In this document: in pieces, positions 8,417 through 15,593 of the stretch
Layout of the letters: every line of letters begins with the position of its first letter
Position numbering within the stretch: the stretch's first letter is position 1
Assembly (NCBI GenBank): GCA_031255615.1
Contig: JAIRSD010000164.1
Span: 1 to 18,947 of the forward strand
Origin: Treponema sp.
Lineage (GTDB): Bacteria; Spirochaetota; Spirochaetia; Treponematales; Breznakiellaceae
DNA length: 18,947 bases
Reading direction: 5' to 3'
Made by a program: the position numbers and the translations under genes
The notes under the pieces: model-generated
What the model was told of the DNA's origin: nothing
Seen by the model: the letters and a program-made list of their open reading frames with translations, nothing else
Database searches by the model: none

Positions 8417-9016
8417 ATGAACAAGAAACACAGTCCTGGCGACCGGATCGTTGAACTCCGTAAGACCTATTCCCTTAGCCGGGAAACCCTGGCGGAACGG
8501 AGCGGTATAGACCCGGAACTTATTCGCCGCGTCGAGGAAGGCCATATCCCCGATCTGGCTCCTCTTATGAAAATTTCCCGGGCCCTGGGGGTCCGGCTGG
8601 GCACCCTGCTGGACGACCACGAGGAACTGGGGCCGGTGATTACCCGTTCCGGGGAGGCGGGGGAGGCCGCCCGCTTTATCACGGGGATTGTTCGGGAAAA
8701 CCAGCCCGCCCCGGAGGAATCCGGAAAGGCCCACCGGGGGCTTCATTTTCACACCCTGGCGGCGGACAAGGCGGGCCGCCATATGGAACCCTTTATCGTG
8801 GACATCGAAGGCGGCGTGGAGCAGGCAAAGTCCGCCCACGAGGGGGAGGAATTTATCCATGTCCTGAGCGGAAACCTGCGGATAGAGTACGGCGAAGACA
8901 GCTACTCCCTTCGGACGGGGGATTCGATCTACTACGATTCCATCGTCCCCCACCGGCTGAATTCCGCGGACAACAGCCCCTTGCGAATTCTGGCGGTTAT
9001 CTACACCCCGTCCTAA
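8417..9016 (+). CDS. XRE-family transcriptional regulator with C-terminal cupin domain, 199 aa
   Basis: Residues about 9-65 form an XRE/Cro-type helix-turn-helix ([19 protein letters not shown] is the recognition part, followed by [10 protein letters not shown]). Residues about 120-196 form a cupin, with motif 1 as [12 protein letters not shown] (H141, E145, H148) and motif 2 as [12 protein letters not shown] (H179). This is the usual layout of small-molecule-sensing XRE-cupin repressors. The first in-frame ATG that leaves the helix-turn-helix intact is 8417; longer versions add only a low-complexity tail translated from intergenic DNA. The acyl-CoA ligase gene starts 28 bases after its stop, and this regulator-ligase pairing is common in anaerobes, so it probably controls the ligase in response to a fatty or aromatic acid or its CoA ester. 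The ligand and operator are not known. Confidence 0.9.
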   Translation: MNKKHSPGDRIVELRKTYSLSRETLAERSGIDPELIRRVEEGHIPDLAPLMKISRALGVRLGTLLDDHEELGPVITRSGEAGEAARFITGIVRENQPAPEESGKAHRGLHFHTLAADKAGRHMEPFIVDIEGGVEQAKSAHEGEEFIHVLSGNLRIEYGEDSYSLRTGDSIYYDSIVPHRLNSADNSPLRILAVIYTPS

Positions 9017-9044
9017 ACCCCGTTCCAAAAAAGGTGGAAGCAGC

Positions 9045-10694
9045 ATGACCTATATCGAAAAAACTCTGGGCCAGGTCCTCAGGGAAAAGGCCCAGGCCCA
9101 GCCGGATCACGACTTTCTTGTATACGCGGACCGGGATCTCCGTTTTAGCTACGCAGAATTCGACCGCCGGGTAGATGAGATTGCCAGGGGACTCCTGGCT
9201 ATCGGCCTAAAAAAGGGGGACCATGTGGGGCTCTGGGCCACCAACGTTCCGGACTGGAACATCCTGCTCTTTGCCTGCGCCCGGGCGGGGATGGTCTTTG
9301 TTACCGTGAACACCGGCTACAAGACCCACGAGCTTGAGTTCCTGCTCAAACAGTCGGACCTGGCCTGCCTCTGCCTCATCGACGGCTGGCGGGACTCGGA
9401 CTATCTGGCGATGGTCAACGAACTGGTGCCGGAACTGAAAACCGCCCCCCGGGGAAGCCTGAACTCCCCCCGTTTTCCCTGCTTAAAGAGCGTGGTCTAC
9501 CTGGGGATGGAAAAACACCGGGGTATGTACAGTATGAACGAGGTGCTGCTCCTGGGCCGCCACTCCGGCGGGGAGGAACTGCGGCGGATCGAGGAAAGCC
9601 TTGATACGAACGACGTGGTGAACATGCAGTACACCTCCGGCACCACCGGATTCCCCAAGGGGGTCATGCTTACCCACCGGAACATCCTGAACAACGGCCT
9701 GGGGATCGGGGACAACCAGCGCCTGAGCGAAAGGGACATCGTGTGTCTGCCGGTGCCCCTGTTCCACTGTTTCGGCCTGGTGCTGGGGATGATGGCCATC
9801 ATCACCCACGGGGCCGCCGCGGCGATACTGGAATGGTTCGATCCCCTGCTGGTCCTCTACACCATCCAAAAGGAACGCTGCACCGCGGTTTACGGAGTCC
9901 CTACGATGTATATCGCGGAACTCAACCATCCCCGGTTCAAAACCTTCGACCTGTCCAGCCTCCGAACCGGAATCATGGCCGGTTCCCCCTGCCCCATAGA
10001 AACCATGCGGCAGGTCATCGACCTTATGAACATGAAGGAAATCACCATCTGCTACGGCTTGACCGAATCTTCCCCCGTCATGACCCAGACCCGCTACGAC
10101 GACAGCCTGGAAGCCAAGGTGGAAACCGTGGGCCGCGCCCTGCCCGGCGTGGAGGTGACTATCCGGGACCCGGAAACCGGGGAGGAATGTCCCGTGGGGG
10201 TCCACGGCGAGTTCTGCTGCCGGGGCTACAACACCATGAAGGGCTACTACAAGCTCCCGGAGGAGACCGCCAAATGTATCGACCCCCAGGGCTGGCTCCA
10301 TTCCGGGGACCTGGGGGTGAAGGATGAGTCCGGCTACTTCCGGGTTACCGGCCGCATCAAGGACATGATCATCCGGGGCGGGGAGAACGTGTACCCCAAG
10401 GAGATTGAGGATTTCCTGTATACCATGCCCGGGGTCAAGGACGTGCAGGTCGTGGGCATCGCCAGCAAACGCTACGGCGAGGAAGTGGGGGCCTTCATCA
10501 TCCCCCATCCCGGCGCCGCCGTGACCGAAGACCAGGTTCGGGATTACTGCCGGGGCCGGATCAGCCGCTTCAAGATACCCAAGTACGTCTTCTTTGTGGA
10601 CAGCTACCCCCTTACCCCTTCGGGGAAGATTCAAAAATTTGTCCTCCGGAAAATGGGCGGCAAGAAGGTCCAGGAACTCGGCATCGGCACATAA
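9045..10694 (+). CDS. AMP-forming acyl-CoA synthetase (AMP-binding family), 549 aa
   Basis: Activates a carboxylic acid through an acyl-adenylate to the CoA thioester. Core motifs of the ANL superfamily are intact: the P-loop [11 protein letters not shown] (196-206), the A5 motif YGLTES, the A7 motif GWLHSGDLG, the hinge and A8 segment [20 protein letters not shown], and the C-terminal PSGKIQK, whose K528 is the expected catalytic lysine. Length and motifs fit the medium/long-chain fatty acid or aryl-acid group rather than acetyl-CoA synthetase; chain length cannot be assigned by eye. No membrane segment is apparent. An AAGGTGG-type ribosome site lies just before the ATG. It is probably co-transcribed with and regulated by the upstream XRE-cupin protein. 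A role in fatty acid uptake, lipid recycling or short/medium-chain acid use is possible. Confidence 0.94.
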   Translation: MTYIEKTLGQVLREKAQAQPDHDFLVYADRDLRFSYAEFDRRVDEIARGLLAIGLKKGDHVGLWATNVPDWNILLFACARAGMVFVTVNTGYKTHELEFLLKQSDLACLCLIDGWRDSDYLAMVNELVPELKTAPRGSLNSPRFPCLKSVVYLGMEKHRGMYSMNEVLLLGRHSGGEELRRIEESLDTNDVVNMQYTSGTTGFPKGVMLTHRNILNNGLGIGDNQRLSERDIVCLPVPLFHCFGLVLGMMAIITHGAAAAILEWFDPLLVLYTIQKERCTAVYGVPTMYIAELNHPRFKTFDLSSLRTGIMAGSPCPIETMRQVIDLMNMKEITICYGLTESSPVMTQTRYDDSLEAKVETVGRALPGVEVTIRDPETGEECPVGVHGEFCCRGYNTMKGYYKLPEETAKCIDPQGWLHSGDLGVKDESGYFRVTGRIKDMIIRGGENVYPKEIEDFLYTMPGVKDVQVVGIASKRYGEEVGAFIIPHPGAAVTEDQVRDYCRGRISRFKIPKYVFFVDSYPLTPSGKIQKFVLRKMGGKKVQELGIGT

Positions 10695-10860
10695 TGGGCC
10701 GATTGGCGGCGGGTTTTCATGCCGCCGCCATGCCCCGCGCCGCATGTCCGCCGCCGCGCCGTCCGCGGGGGGCGTTGCCGGGGCCAAAAATCGCCGGGTG
10801 GTGGGCGGCGCTGTTACTTATACCGGGCTTTTTGGTTTTTATTACGAAAGTATGCGTGCG

Positions 10861-10888
10861 CGTAGAAAAATCTGACATTCGTAGAAAA
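10861..10888 (+). promoter_or_regulatory. Direct repeat before the first exported-protein gene
   Basis: CGTAGAAAA occurs at 10861-10869 and again at 10880-10888. The start-to-start distance is 19 bases, close to two helical turns. The pair lies just upstream of the GGAGG ribosome site (10894-10898) of the gene at 10904. It could be a protein-binding site in the leader; it may also be chance in an A-rich patch. Confidence 0.25.
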
Positions 10889-10903
10889 CCATGCGGAGGT
10901 ACA

Positions 10904-11476
10904 ATGAAACGAATCGCTGTTCTTAGCCTGGGGCTTTTGGCCCTGGGGGCCTTGCTCTATGCCCAGACGACAGATTCCCCCCAGCCGGATAACCGGCGTT
11001 TATGGCATCATAACCGGTTCTTTGACGCGCCCGGCAGCGTTTCCGGGGAAAAACTCAGCCTGACCGGAACCCTGGGACTAAGCCGGGGCGTCATTGTCCT
11101 GAAAAACGGGGAGGAAACCTGGTACACGCCGGGGCTGCGGCGTTATATCGGCTTTATCGACGGCCTGAAAGAGGGGGCCGCCGTAGCCCTGGAAGGCTGG
11201 GGTGGGAAGATCCCCCAGGCCGGCGAAAACACCGGTTTTCTCAGGGTTTCCAAACTGACCCTGAACGGGAAGGACTACGAGGTCGGCCCGGCGGAACCGG
11301 GAATAGCGCAGGGGCCCGGCTGGAACCGGTCCATGCCCCCCATGCCCAGGGAATACCACGGAACTCCGCGACACCGGGGCCGGATGGGTCCGATGATGAG
11401 GCCCGGCTGGGGCCCCCGGGATCTGCCGGAACTTCGCCGTCATTTCCGATTCCGCAGCGGCCCGGAGGAAAGTTAA
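10904..11476 (+). CDS. Exported protein of unknown function, 190 aa (paralogue of the next gene)
   Basis: I do not recognise the family. A clear signal peptide (MKRIAVL, hydrophobic core, then LYA before Q) suggests Sec export with cleavage near residue 20. Residues about 45-125 form a compact domain with the pattern LTGTLGLSRGVIVLKNG, WYTPGLRRYIGFIDGL, then VALEGW and KLTLNGKDY. The same pattern occurs in the gene at 11859. The C-terminal third is rich in Pro, Gly, Met and Arg and looks disordered. The ATG at 10904 is chosen because GGAGG (10894-10898) precedes it and the signal peptide starts there; the open frame runs back to 10694, but that part is low-complexity. Likely a small periplasmic or surface-exposed protein; no catalytic residues can be proposed. 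Confidence 0.75.
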   Translation: MKRIAVLSLGLLALGALLYAQTTDSPQPDNRRLWHHNRFFDAPGSVSGEKLSLTGTLGLSRGVIVLKNGEETWYTPGLRRYIGFIDGLKEGAAVALEGWGGKIPQAGENTGFLRVSKLTLNGKDYEVGPAEPGIAQGPGWNRSMPPMPREYHGTPRHRGRMGPMMRPGWGPRDLPELRRHFRFRSGPEES

Positions 11477-11547
11477 GCCGGGATCCCGCTTCAAAATTTG
11501 ACTTTGAGCCGCCGGGGAGCGGAGGGATGCCCTGCATTCGTCCATCT

Positions 11548-11604
11548 CCGGCGTTTTTTTCCGCCCGTCCCGCAGCCCTCCTGTCCCTTGCGCGGGCGAA
11601 AGCC
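11548..11604 (-). repeat. Modular hairpin repeat, copy C (partial)
   Basis: Bases 11581-11604 match 18772-18795 of the full copy B in 23 of 24 positions (constant block 1 plus one arm of the adjoining hairpin). Looser similarity continues for about 25 bases on the minus strand (AAGGGACAGGAGGG against AAGGGATAGGAAGGG). The second hairpin arm and constant blocks 2 and 3 are missing, so this looks like a truncated copy. The remaining arm can refold as a short stem closed by a GAAA tetraloop. Confidence 0.6.
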
Positions 11605-11616
11605 CCGCCGTCCCCC

Positions 11617-11650
11617 GCCTTCCCGCCCCGGAAGGGCTCCTTATTTTTTT
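11617..11650 (+). terminator. Intrinsic-terminator-like hairpin downstream of the first exported-protein gene
   Basis: GCCTTCC (617-623 of the 11 kb block) pairs with GGAAGGGC (630-637, one G bulged) around a CGCCCC loop. The stem is followed by TCC and then TTATTTTTTT (11641-11650). It lies about 140 bases after the stop codon at 11476, so it would end the transcript of that gene. Confidence 0.5.
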
Positions 11651-11696
11651 CAAACACTTGTCGTCCGAAAAGCGGGATTCCCGAACGATTCTATGC

Positions 11697-11734
11697 TACA
11701 ATAAAATTGTTCGGAAACTGAAATTTCCAAACAA
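11697..11734 (+). promoter_or_regulatory. TACAAT box with adjoining inverted repeat
   Basis: A -10-like TACAAT (11697-11702) is followed by an inverted repeat: TTGTTCGGAAA (11707-11717) against TTTCC plus AACAA (11724-11734), with one unpaired base. The repeat would overlap the transcription start, where a repressor operator could sit. No convincing -35 box is present, and the start codon at 11859 would be about 150 bases downstream. Confidence 0.28.
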
Positions 11735-11858
11735 CAACCGCTTAAAAACGCTGAAACATGCGGGTTTTCGTGAAGATCCGCGGTTTTTGTGCGGTCTAAT
11801 AAGCGTCAAGGGCTATTACTGCGCCGGGAGGGAAGTAAGATGCCGAATGGAGTAAGGC

Positions 11859-12992
11859 ATGAGAAAATTGCTGTTCGCTTCCCTCCTGGGGATCCTGGGG
11901 GCCGCCCTTTACGGCCAATCTGCCGCGGGTGAGGGCAGGATAGTCTGGGGCGATCAAAACACCGGCGCTGCCAGAGAGACGTCCATGCACCGGACTCCCC
12001 ATGCCCGGGTGACGGTTATCCCCGGTCCGGAGGGGCTTCCTCTTGTGGATAGTTACGCCAGTTACGCCCCCGGCTGGTACCGTAGTTCGGCGCCGGAGGG
12101 CGAGGGCCTGATTCTTGGGCAAAACGGGAATTCCCGGCCGGTTGTTCAGGAATCGCAGTGGAATGGGGGGGATCCTTCCAAAAGGCCGGCCTATGCCCCC
12201 TCCTACACTTACCATAACGGGGCGGGCCACCCGGTTATCGATCCGCTCTGGCGGGAAAGCATAAATAGCATCATCCAGGCCGAAAGCGATTCCCAACGGG
12301 CCGGCCCTCCCCCGAAGGAACCGGCCGTCGAGGCAGAACAGAAAAAAGTCAAGGAAACGGTTGTCATGGTTCCCGGCTCCACGATATGGCGGATCCGGGG
12401 GACCCTTACCGCGGCGAAGGGTATGTTTGTCCTCGTAGACTCCGACGGGATCTTCTGGTATCTGCCGGGGCTGGATCGTTATATCGGATATATCGACGGG
12501 CTCGATGCCGGGGAAGGGGCGGTTGTGGAGGGTTACGTTTTATCCCAGGGTTCCTCCCGGGAGCGGTATTTCCGGCCCCTTAAAATTTATATTGACCAGG
12601 GGGCATACGATCTTGCGGGCCTCTCCGAATCCGTGTATCCAAGCGAGGGGGTTACGATTATCCGGGAAGTTGAGCGCCGGGACAGCGAGACTCCCCGGAA
12701 TCATCCGAAGGTTCCGGATTGTCCAAGGGAAAAGCGCCGGTCCGGGGACCGGATGAGCTGGGACGATGACGACTGGTATGATGCGGACGATTGGGAGAGG
12801 ATCCTTGTTATCCGGAACCGAAGATCAAAGACTCCCGCCCCCGCCCCGTCCGAGCGGGTTCATAACCACAGTTCCCCCTGGGCGCCTCCCACCACCGTTC
12901 TGGATTTTAAAGTGGATACCAGCGAGTATTTCTGGCGGGATGATCCGGTCAAGTTGAAGCTGCGGGCTCGGGAAAAGCGGGGAATCTGGTAG
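11859..12992 (+). CDS. Exported protein of unknown function, 377 aa (paralogue of the previous gene)
   Basis: I do not recognise the family. The N-terminus is a signal peptide (MRKLLFASLLGILGAALYGQ, cleavage near residue 20), so the protein should be exported. Residues about 170-255 repeat the domain of the gene at 10904: IRGTLTAAKGMFVLVDSDG, then WYLPGLDRYIGYIDGL, VVEGYV, and LKIYIDQGAYDL. Before it is a Ser/Gly/Pro-rich stretch. After it comes a charged C-terminal region with a dense Asp/Trp cluster (DDDDWYDADDWE) and many Arg and Pro residues. The ATG is preceded by GGAG (11849-11852). An arrangement of one short and one long paralogue in tandem suggests duplication; both may be periplasmic or outer-membrane-associated partners. 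It is followed directly by a full copy of the modular hairpin repeat. Confidence 0.78.
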   Translation: MRKLLFASLLGILGAALYGQSAAGEGRIVWGDQNTGAARETSMHRTPHARVTVIPGPEGLPLVDSYASYAPGWYRSSAPEGEGLILGQNGNSRPVVQESQWNGGDPSKRPAYAPSYTYHNGAGHPVIDPLWRESINSIIQAESDSQRAGPPPKEPAVEAEQKKVKETVVMVPGSTIWRIRGTLTAAKGMFVLVDSDGIFWYLPGLDRYIGYIDGLDAGEGAVVEGYVLSQGSSRERYFRPLKIYIDQGAYDLAGLSESVYPSEGVTIIREVERRDSETPRNHPKVPDCPREKRRSGDRMSWDDDDWYDADDWERILVIRNRRSKTPAPAPSERVHNHSSPWAPPTTVLDFKVDTSEYFWRDDPVKLKLRAREKRGIW

Positions 12993-13025
12993 GGGGAACC
13001 AAAATGCGCCGCGTTTTGGTTGTTC

Positions 13026-13231
13026 GGGAGTTTCGCATCGCGAAACTCCCCACCGCGGACAGCCTGCTTGCGTTTGCGCGGAGCGCAAACAGAAGGCGAA
13101 GGCCGGAGGCCTTCGCCCGCGCAAGGGATAGAAGCGGAACAAAAACCCGCAGGGTTTTTGTTGGAGCGGATAGCCCGGTCCCCGCCGCAGGCGGGGATGC
13201 GCCCATATACTGAATCACGACCCCTGATTCA
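13026..13231 (+). repeat. Modular hairpin repeat, copy A (full): possible structured RNA
   Basis: A chain of perfect hairpins with three-base loops: arms at 13026-13036/13040-13050, 13072-13079/13083-13090, 13095-13104/13108-13117, 13138-13148/13152-13162, 13180-13186/13190-13196 and 13211-13217/13225-13231. Between them are three blocks shared with copy B: block 1 CGCCCGCGCAAGGGATAG (13114-13131), block 2 GGATAGCCCGGTCCCCG (13168-13184) and block 3 CGGGGATGCGCCCA (13192-13205). The hairpin arms between blocks differ from those of copy B yet stay paired. It lies between convergent genes, and a T-run (13249-13254) follows, so it may also end transcription. Confidence 0.8.
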
Positions 13232-13259
13232 TCATTGTTGGGGCTGAGTTTTTTGGTTC

Positions 13260-14039
13260 CTACATCTCGAAGAATTCATGGAGGAACAGGGCCGCCGCCT
13301 GGGCTACGTTGAGGCTTTCGATGTGCCCCGTGCCGGGGATTCTTACCAGGGCGGAGCACTGTTCTTTTACCGCGGCGGGCAGCCCCGTCTCCTCGTTTCC
13401 CACTACCAGGGCGATGCCGGGACGGCGTTTGACGCCCATGGCGGTTTTCCGGTCTTCGATCATGCCCCCCAGGTCCCGGATGCGCAGGCGGGCGCGGGGA
13501 TCGGCGCCGATGGTGACGATTCGTTTTGACGCGGCCCGGAGGAAGGCGGCGGTGCTTCGGACGGTTCTGAAGTTGACGTGTTCCATGCCCCCTTCGGCGA
13601 CCCGGTAGGCGCTGGTGCTGAGCCGGGCTTCCTGATCCTCCCCGCTGAGGACCACAAAATGGGCCTCGAAAAAGGCGGCGGCCCGGACCATGGCTCCCAG
13701 GTTGTGATCGTTCCCTACCGAGTGGAGGATTAGGCCGGTCTTTCCCTCCGCGGCCCATAGTTCCAAATCGGCTTCGGCGGCCCCCTGCGGGGCGGGCGCT
13801 TCGATCATCGCCACTACGCCCTGGTGGCGGACGCTTTTACAGAGCCGTTCAAGTTCCTCGTCGCCGCATATTTTATAGGGATGTTTTTTTTCCGCCAAAT
13901 ATTTGCAAAGTTTGGAAAAGGTTTTTAAACGATCTTCCCGGAGAAAGAGTCGGTTAACCGATTCTGGGTGGTATTCGCCCAGGGCCAGGGCCGCGTTGAT
14001 TCCGCAGACAGCTAATTCATTGGTAAGACGGTTCCTCAC
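13260..14039 (-). CDS. SpoU/TrmH-family RNA 2'-O-methyltransferase, 259 aa
   Basis: Transfers a methyl group from S-adenosylmethionine to a ribose in rRNA or tRNA. An N-terminal L30e-like substrate domain ends with the family's HQGVVA signature (about 73-78). The SPOUT catalytic domain has all three motifs: motif 1 SVGNDHNLGAMVRAAA (about 107-122, with the expected catalytic Arg119), motif 2 ALVVGNEETGLP (about 210-221), and motif 3 IPGTGHIESLNVAQA (about 234-248), which forms the cofactor-binding knot. Overall it resembles RlmB-type enzymes, but the target nucleotide cannot be assigned. The start is uncertain: GTG at 14039 removes a hydrophobic stretch that does not belong to the fold, and TTG at 14111 would give 283 residues; neither has a good ribosome site. 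It diverges from the oxidoreductase gene and converges on the exported-protein gene across repeat copy A. Confidence 0.9.
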   Translation of the reverse strand: MRNRLTNELAVCGINAALALGEYHPESVNRLFLREDRLKTFSKLCKYLAEKKHPYKICGDEELERLCKSVRHQGVVAMIEAPAPQGAAEADLELWAAEGKTGLILHSVGNDHNLGAMVRAAAFFEAHFVVLSGEDQEARLSTSAYRVAEGGMEHVNFRTVRSTAAFLRAASKRIVTIGADPRARLRIRDLGGMIEDRKTAMGVKRRPGIALVVGNEETGLPAAVKEQCSALVRIPGTGHIESLNVAQAAALFLHEFFEM

Positions 14040-14138
14040 GGCATAAATATAGCATATAATTTGTAAGATGAGCTTGTCCCCAAACCCGGTTGGTTTCGCC
14101 GCGTCTTTCAACGTGTCTGTTTCCAGGGGGTCTGCACT

Positions 14139-14178
14139 GCTTCCGGGTTGTCGAACAAGTCCACCAAGGTCCGGAAGC
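14139..14178 (+). promoter_or_regulatory. Inverted repeat directly before the oxidoreductase ribosome site
   Basis: GCTTCCGG (14139-14146) and CCGGAAGC (14171-14178) are perfect 8-bp inverted arms. Inside them TTGT and ACAA form a smaller hairpin (about 14148-14158). The right arm ends three bases before AGGAGG (14182-14187). It could be an operator or a leader RNA structure that controls access to the ribosome site. Confidence 0.35.
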
Positions 14179-14192
14179 CATAGGAGGGTATC

Positions 14193-15272
14193 ATGGCTAA
14201 AAAACTAGCGTATGGAATCGTCGGATGCGGCGGAATAGCGAATCAAAAGCATTTGCCGGCGATTGCAAATCTTGAGGACGCGGAGGCCGTTGCCTTTTGC
14301 GACGTTATCGGCGGGCGGGCGGAACAGGCGAATAGTAATTATGCCGGGGGAAAGGGAAAGGTCTTTACCGATTACCGGGAGCTTATCAAGGAAGATCTGG
14401 ACGCGGTTTTTGTGCTTACCCCCAATATTTCCCACGCGGAAATTTCCATCGCCGCCTTAAAAGCGGGGAAGCATGTTCTCTGCGAAAAACCGATGGCCAA
14501 AAGTTACGCGGAAGCCCAGCGCATGATCGATGCCAGGGATAAAAGCGGGAAGCTCCTTACCATCGGTTATCAAAACCGTTTCCGGCCGGACAGTCTGTTC
14601 CTTAAGGCCGAGTGCGACGCCGGCACCCTGGGGGAGATCTACTTTGCCAAGGCTACGGCGCTGCGCCGCCGGGCGGTTCCCACCTGGGGAGTCTTCCTGG
14701 ATGAGGAAAAGCAGGGCGGCGGCCCCCTCATCGACATTGGCACCCACGCCCTGGACCTTACCCTGTTTATGATGGGGAACTATGAACCGGCCTACGCGGT
14801 GGGCGCCGCCTATCATAAACTCAACAAGGATAAAAAGACCGGCAACGCCTGGGGGGATTGGGATCCGAAAAAATTCACCGTGGAAGATTCGGCCTTTGGC
14901 TTTATCGTGATGAAGAACGGGGCTTCCATCATTCTACAGTCCAGTTGGGCCCTGAATACTACGGAGGTCCGGGAGGCGGTAACCACCCTCTGCGGCACCA
15001 AGGCCGGGGCGGATATGCCCAAGGCGGGGAATCTGGTGATCAACGGGGTTAAACACGGCAGGCAGTACACCCTAAGCCCGGCGGAGGGCGGGGCGGCCGC
15101 TTTCTATGAGGGGCTGACCGTGAAAGATACGGATCTGGAGGCCCAAACCTTTGCCAGGGCCGTCCGGGGCCAGGGTAAACTCTATGTGCTGCCGGAAGAA
15201 GCGGCGGTGGTGACCCAGATTCTGGAGGGGATCTACGATTCCGCCAGGACCGGGAAGCCCCATTATTTTTAG
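14193..15272 (+). CDS. Gfo/Idh/MocA-family NAD(P)-dependent oxidoreductase, 359 aa
   Basis: A dehydrogenase or reductase probably acting on a sugar, inositol or sugar-nucleotide substrate in the cytoplasm. The N-terminal Rossmann fold begins with GIVGCGGIA (8-16). The family's EKP motif is at 98-100 within LCEKPMA. The C-terminal domain carries GPLIDIGTHALD (177-188), where D181 and H185 match the usual catalytic pair; K99 is the third active-site residue. Length is normal. A perfect AGGAGG (14182-14187) lies five bases before the ATG, so the start is secure. No sugar transporter or kinase is adjacent, so the substrate cannot be inferred from context. It appears to be a single-gene unit followed by partial repeat copy D. 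Confidence 0.94.
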   Translation: MAKKLAYGIVGCGGIANQKHLPAIANLEDAEAVAFCDVIGGRAEQANSNYAGGKGKVFTDYRELIKEDLDAVFVLTPNISHAEISIAALKAGKHVLCEKPMAKSYAEAQRMIDARDKSGKLLTIGYQNRFRPDSLFLKAECDAGTLGEIYFAKATALRRRAVPTWGVFLDEEKQGGGPLIDIGTHALDLTLFMMGNYEPAYAVGAAYHKLNKDKKTGNAWGDWDPKKFTVEDSAFGFIVMKNGASIILQSSWALNTTEVREAVTTLCGTKAGADMPKAGNLVINGVKHGRQYTLSPAEGGAAAFYEGLTVKDTDLEAQTFARAVRGQGKLYVLPEEAAVVTQILEGIYDSARTGKPHYF

Positions 15273-15280
15273 GGCCGCCG

Positions 15281-15343
15281 CGGGCAGGCTGCCCGCCGTT
15301 TGCGCGGAGCGGAAACAGCGGGCGAAGGCCCCGTCCTTCGCCC
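15281..15343 (+). repeat. Modular hairpin repeat, copy D (partial)
   Basis: Bases 15298-15318 match 13072-13092 of copy A in 20 of 21 positions, and the next hairpin (GGGCGAAGG 15320-15328, CCTTCGCCC 15335-15343) corresponds to the third hairpin of copy A with a different loop. A further hairpin (CGGGCA/TGCCCG, 15281-15295) precedes it. Constant blocks 2 and 3 are absent, so only the 5' half of the element is present. Confidence 0.6.
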
Positions 15344-15484
15344 CCGGCGGGCCGTAGTGCGCCCGGGTGCGCCTTCGCGGTTAACATTCTTGTTCCCGGT
15401 TGTTCCGCTTGTCCGGCGTTTTAGGCCAAAGGGTGCGAGGATTGCCCGGCTTATTCGCAGCGGGGTCTCCCGCCCATTAGGGCG

Positions 15485-15593
15485 AGGAGGTTCATTGAAC
15501 AGGGCCGCTCAATGCGGGGCCTTTTCTAAACCGGGGATTGCCGGTATTGCCGGTTCAAGGGGGAGTTATGCGGACCGAACGTCTCTACTATGA
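15485..15593 (+). promoter_or_regulatory. Possible leader ORF and attenuator before the alanyl-tRNA editing gene
   Basis: AGGAGG (15485-15490) lies four bases before a TTG (15495) that opens a 32-codon frame ending at 15593, overlapping the next gene's start. The peptide is rich in Ala and Gly (six Ala codons). Within it are two mutually exclusive hairpins: CATTGA/TCAATG (15493-15498/15509-15514) and GGCCGC/GCGGGGCC (15503-15508/15514-15521, two G bulged), the latter followed by TTTTCT. A perfect 9-base tandem repeat, ATTGCCGGT, is at 15537-15554. The elements are visible; the regulatory role is inference. Confidence 0.25.

Larger units (their letters stand above)
11477..11858. other. Intergenic region with terminator, partial repeat and putative control sites
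   Basis: The 382 bases between the two paralogous exported-protein genes contain no credible gene. They hold a partial minus-strand copy of the modular hairpin repeat (about 11548-11604), an intrinsic-terminator-like hairpin with a T-run (11617-11650), and an unusually A+T-rich stretch (about 11640-11750) with a TACAAT box (11697-11702) and an inverted repeat (11707-11734). The second exported-protein gene is therefore probably transcribed separately from the first. Confidence 0.5.

Noticed and set aside
9483..10787. Long 434-codon minus-strand frame opposite the acyl-CoA ligase
   Set aside because: It is the antisense shadow of a strongly conserved gene with third-position G/C bias; the product is His/Gly/Asp-rich without recognisable motifs.
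10694..10903. N-terminal extension of the 190-aa exported protein back to an ATG overlapping the ligase stop
   Set aside because: The extension is Pro/Arg/Ala-rich; the internal ATG at 10904 has GGAGG at the right distance and begins a clean signal peptide.
13026..13231. CRISPR array
   Set aside because: The repeated units are not tandem with uniform spacers; the constant blocks differ from each other and the variable parts are self-complementary hairpins.
13004..13247. Short frames across the hairpin repeat, on both strands
   Set aside because: They are translations of palindromic repeat sequence and recur wherever the repeat occurs.
15273..15567. T-box riboswitch before the alanyl-tRNA editing gene
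   Set aside because: No T-box consensus bulge sequence (TGG-containing 14-base motif) or recognisable specifier-loop architecture could be found.
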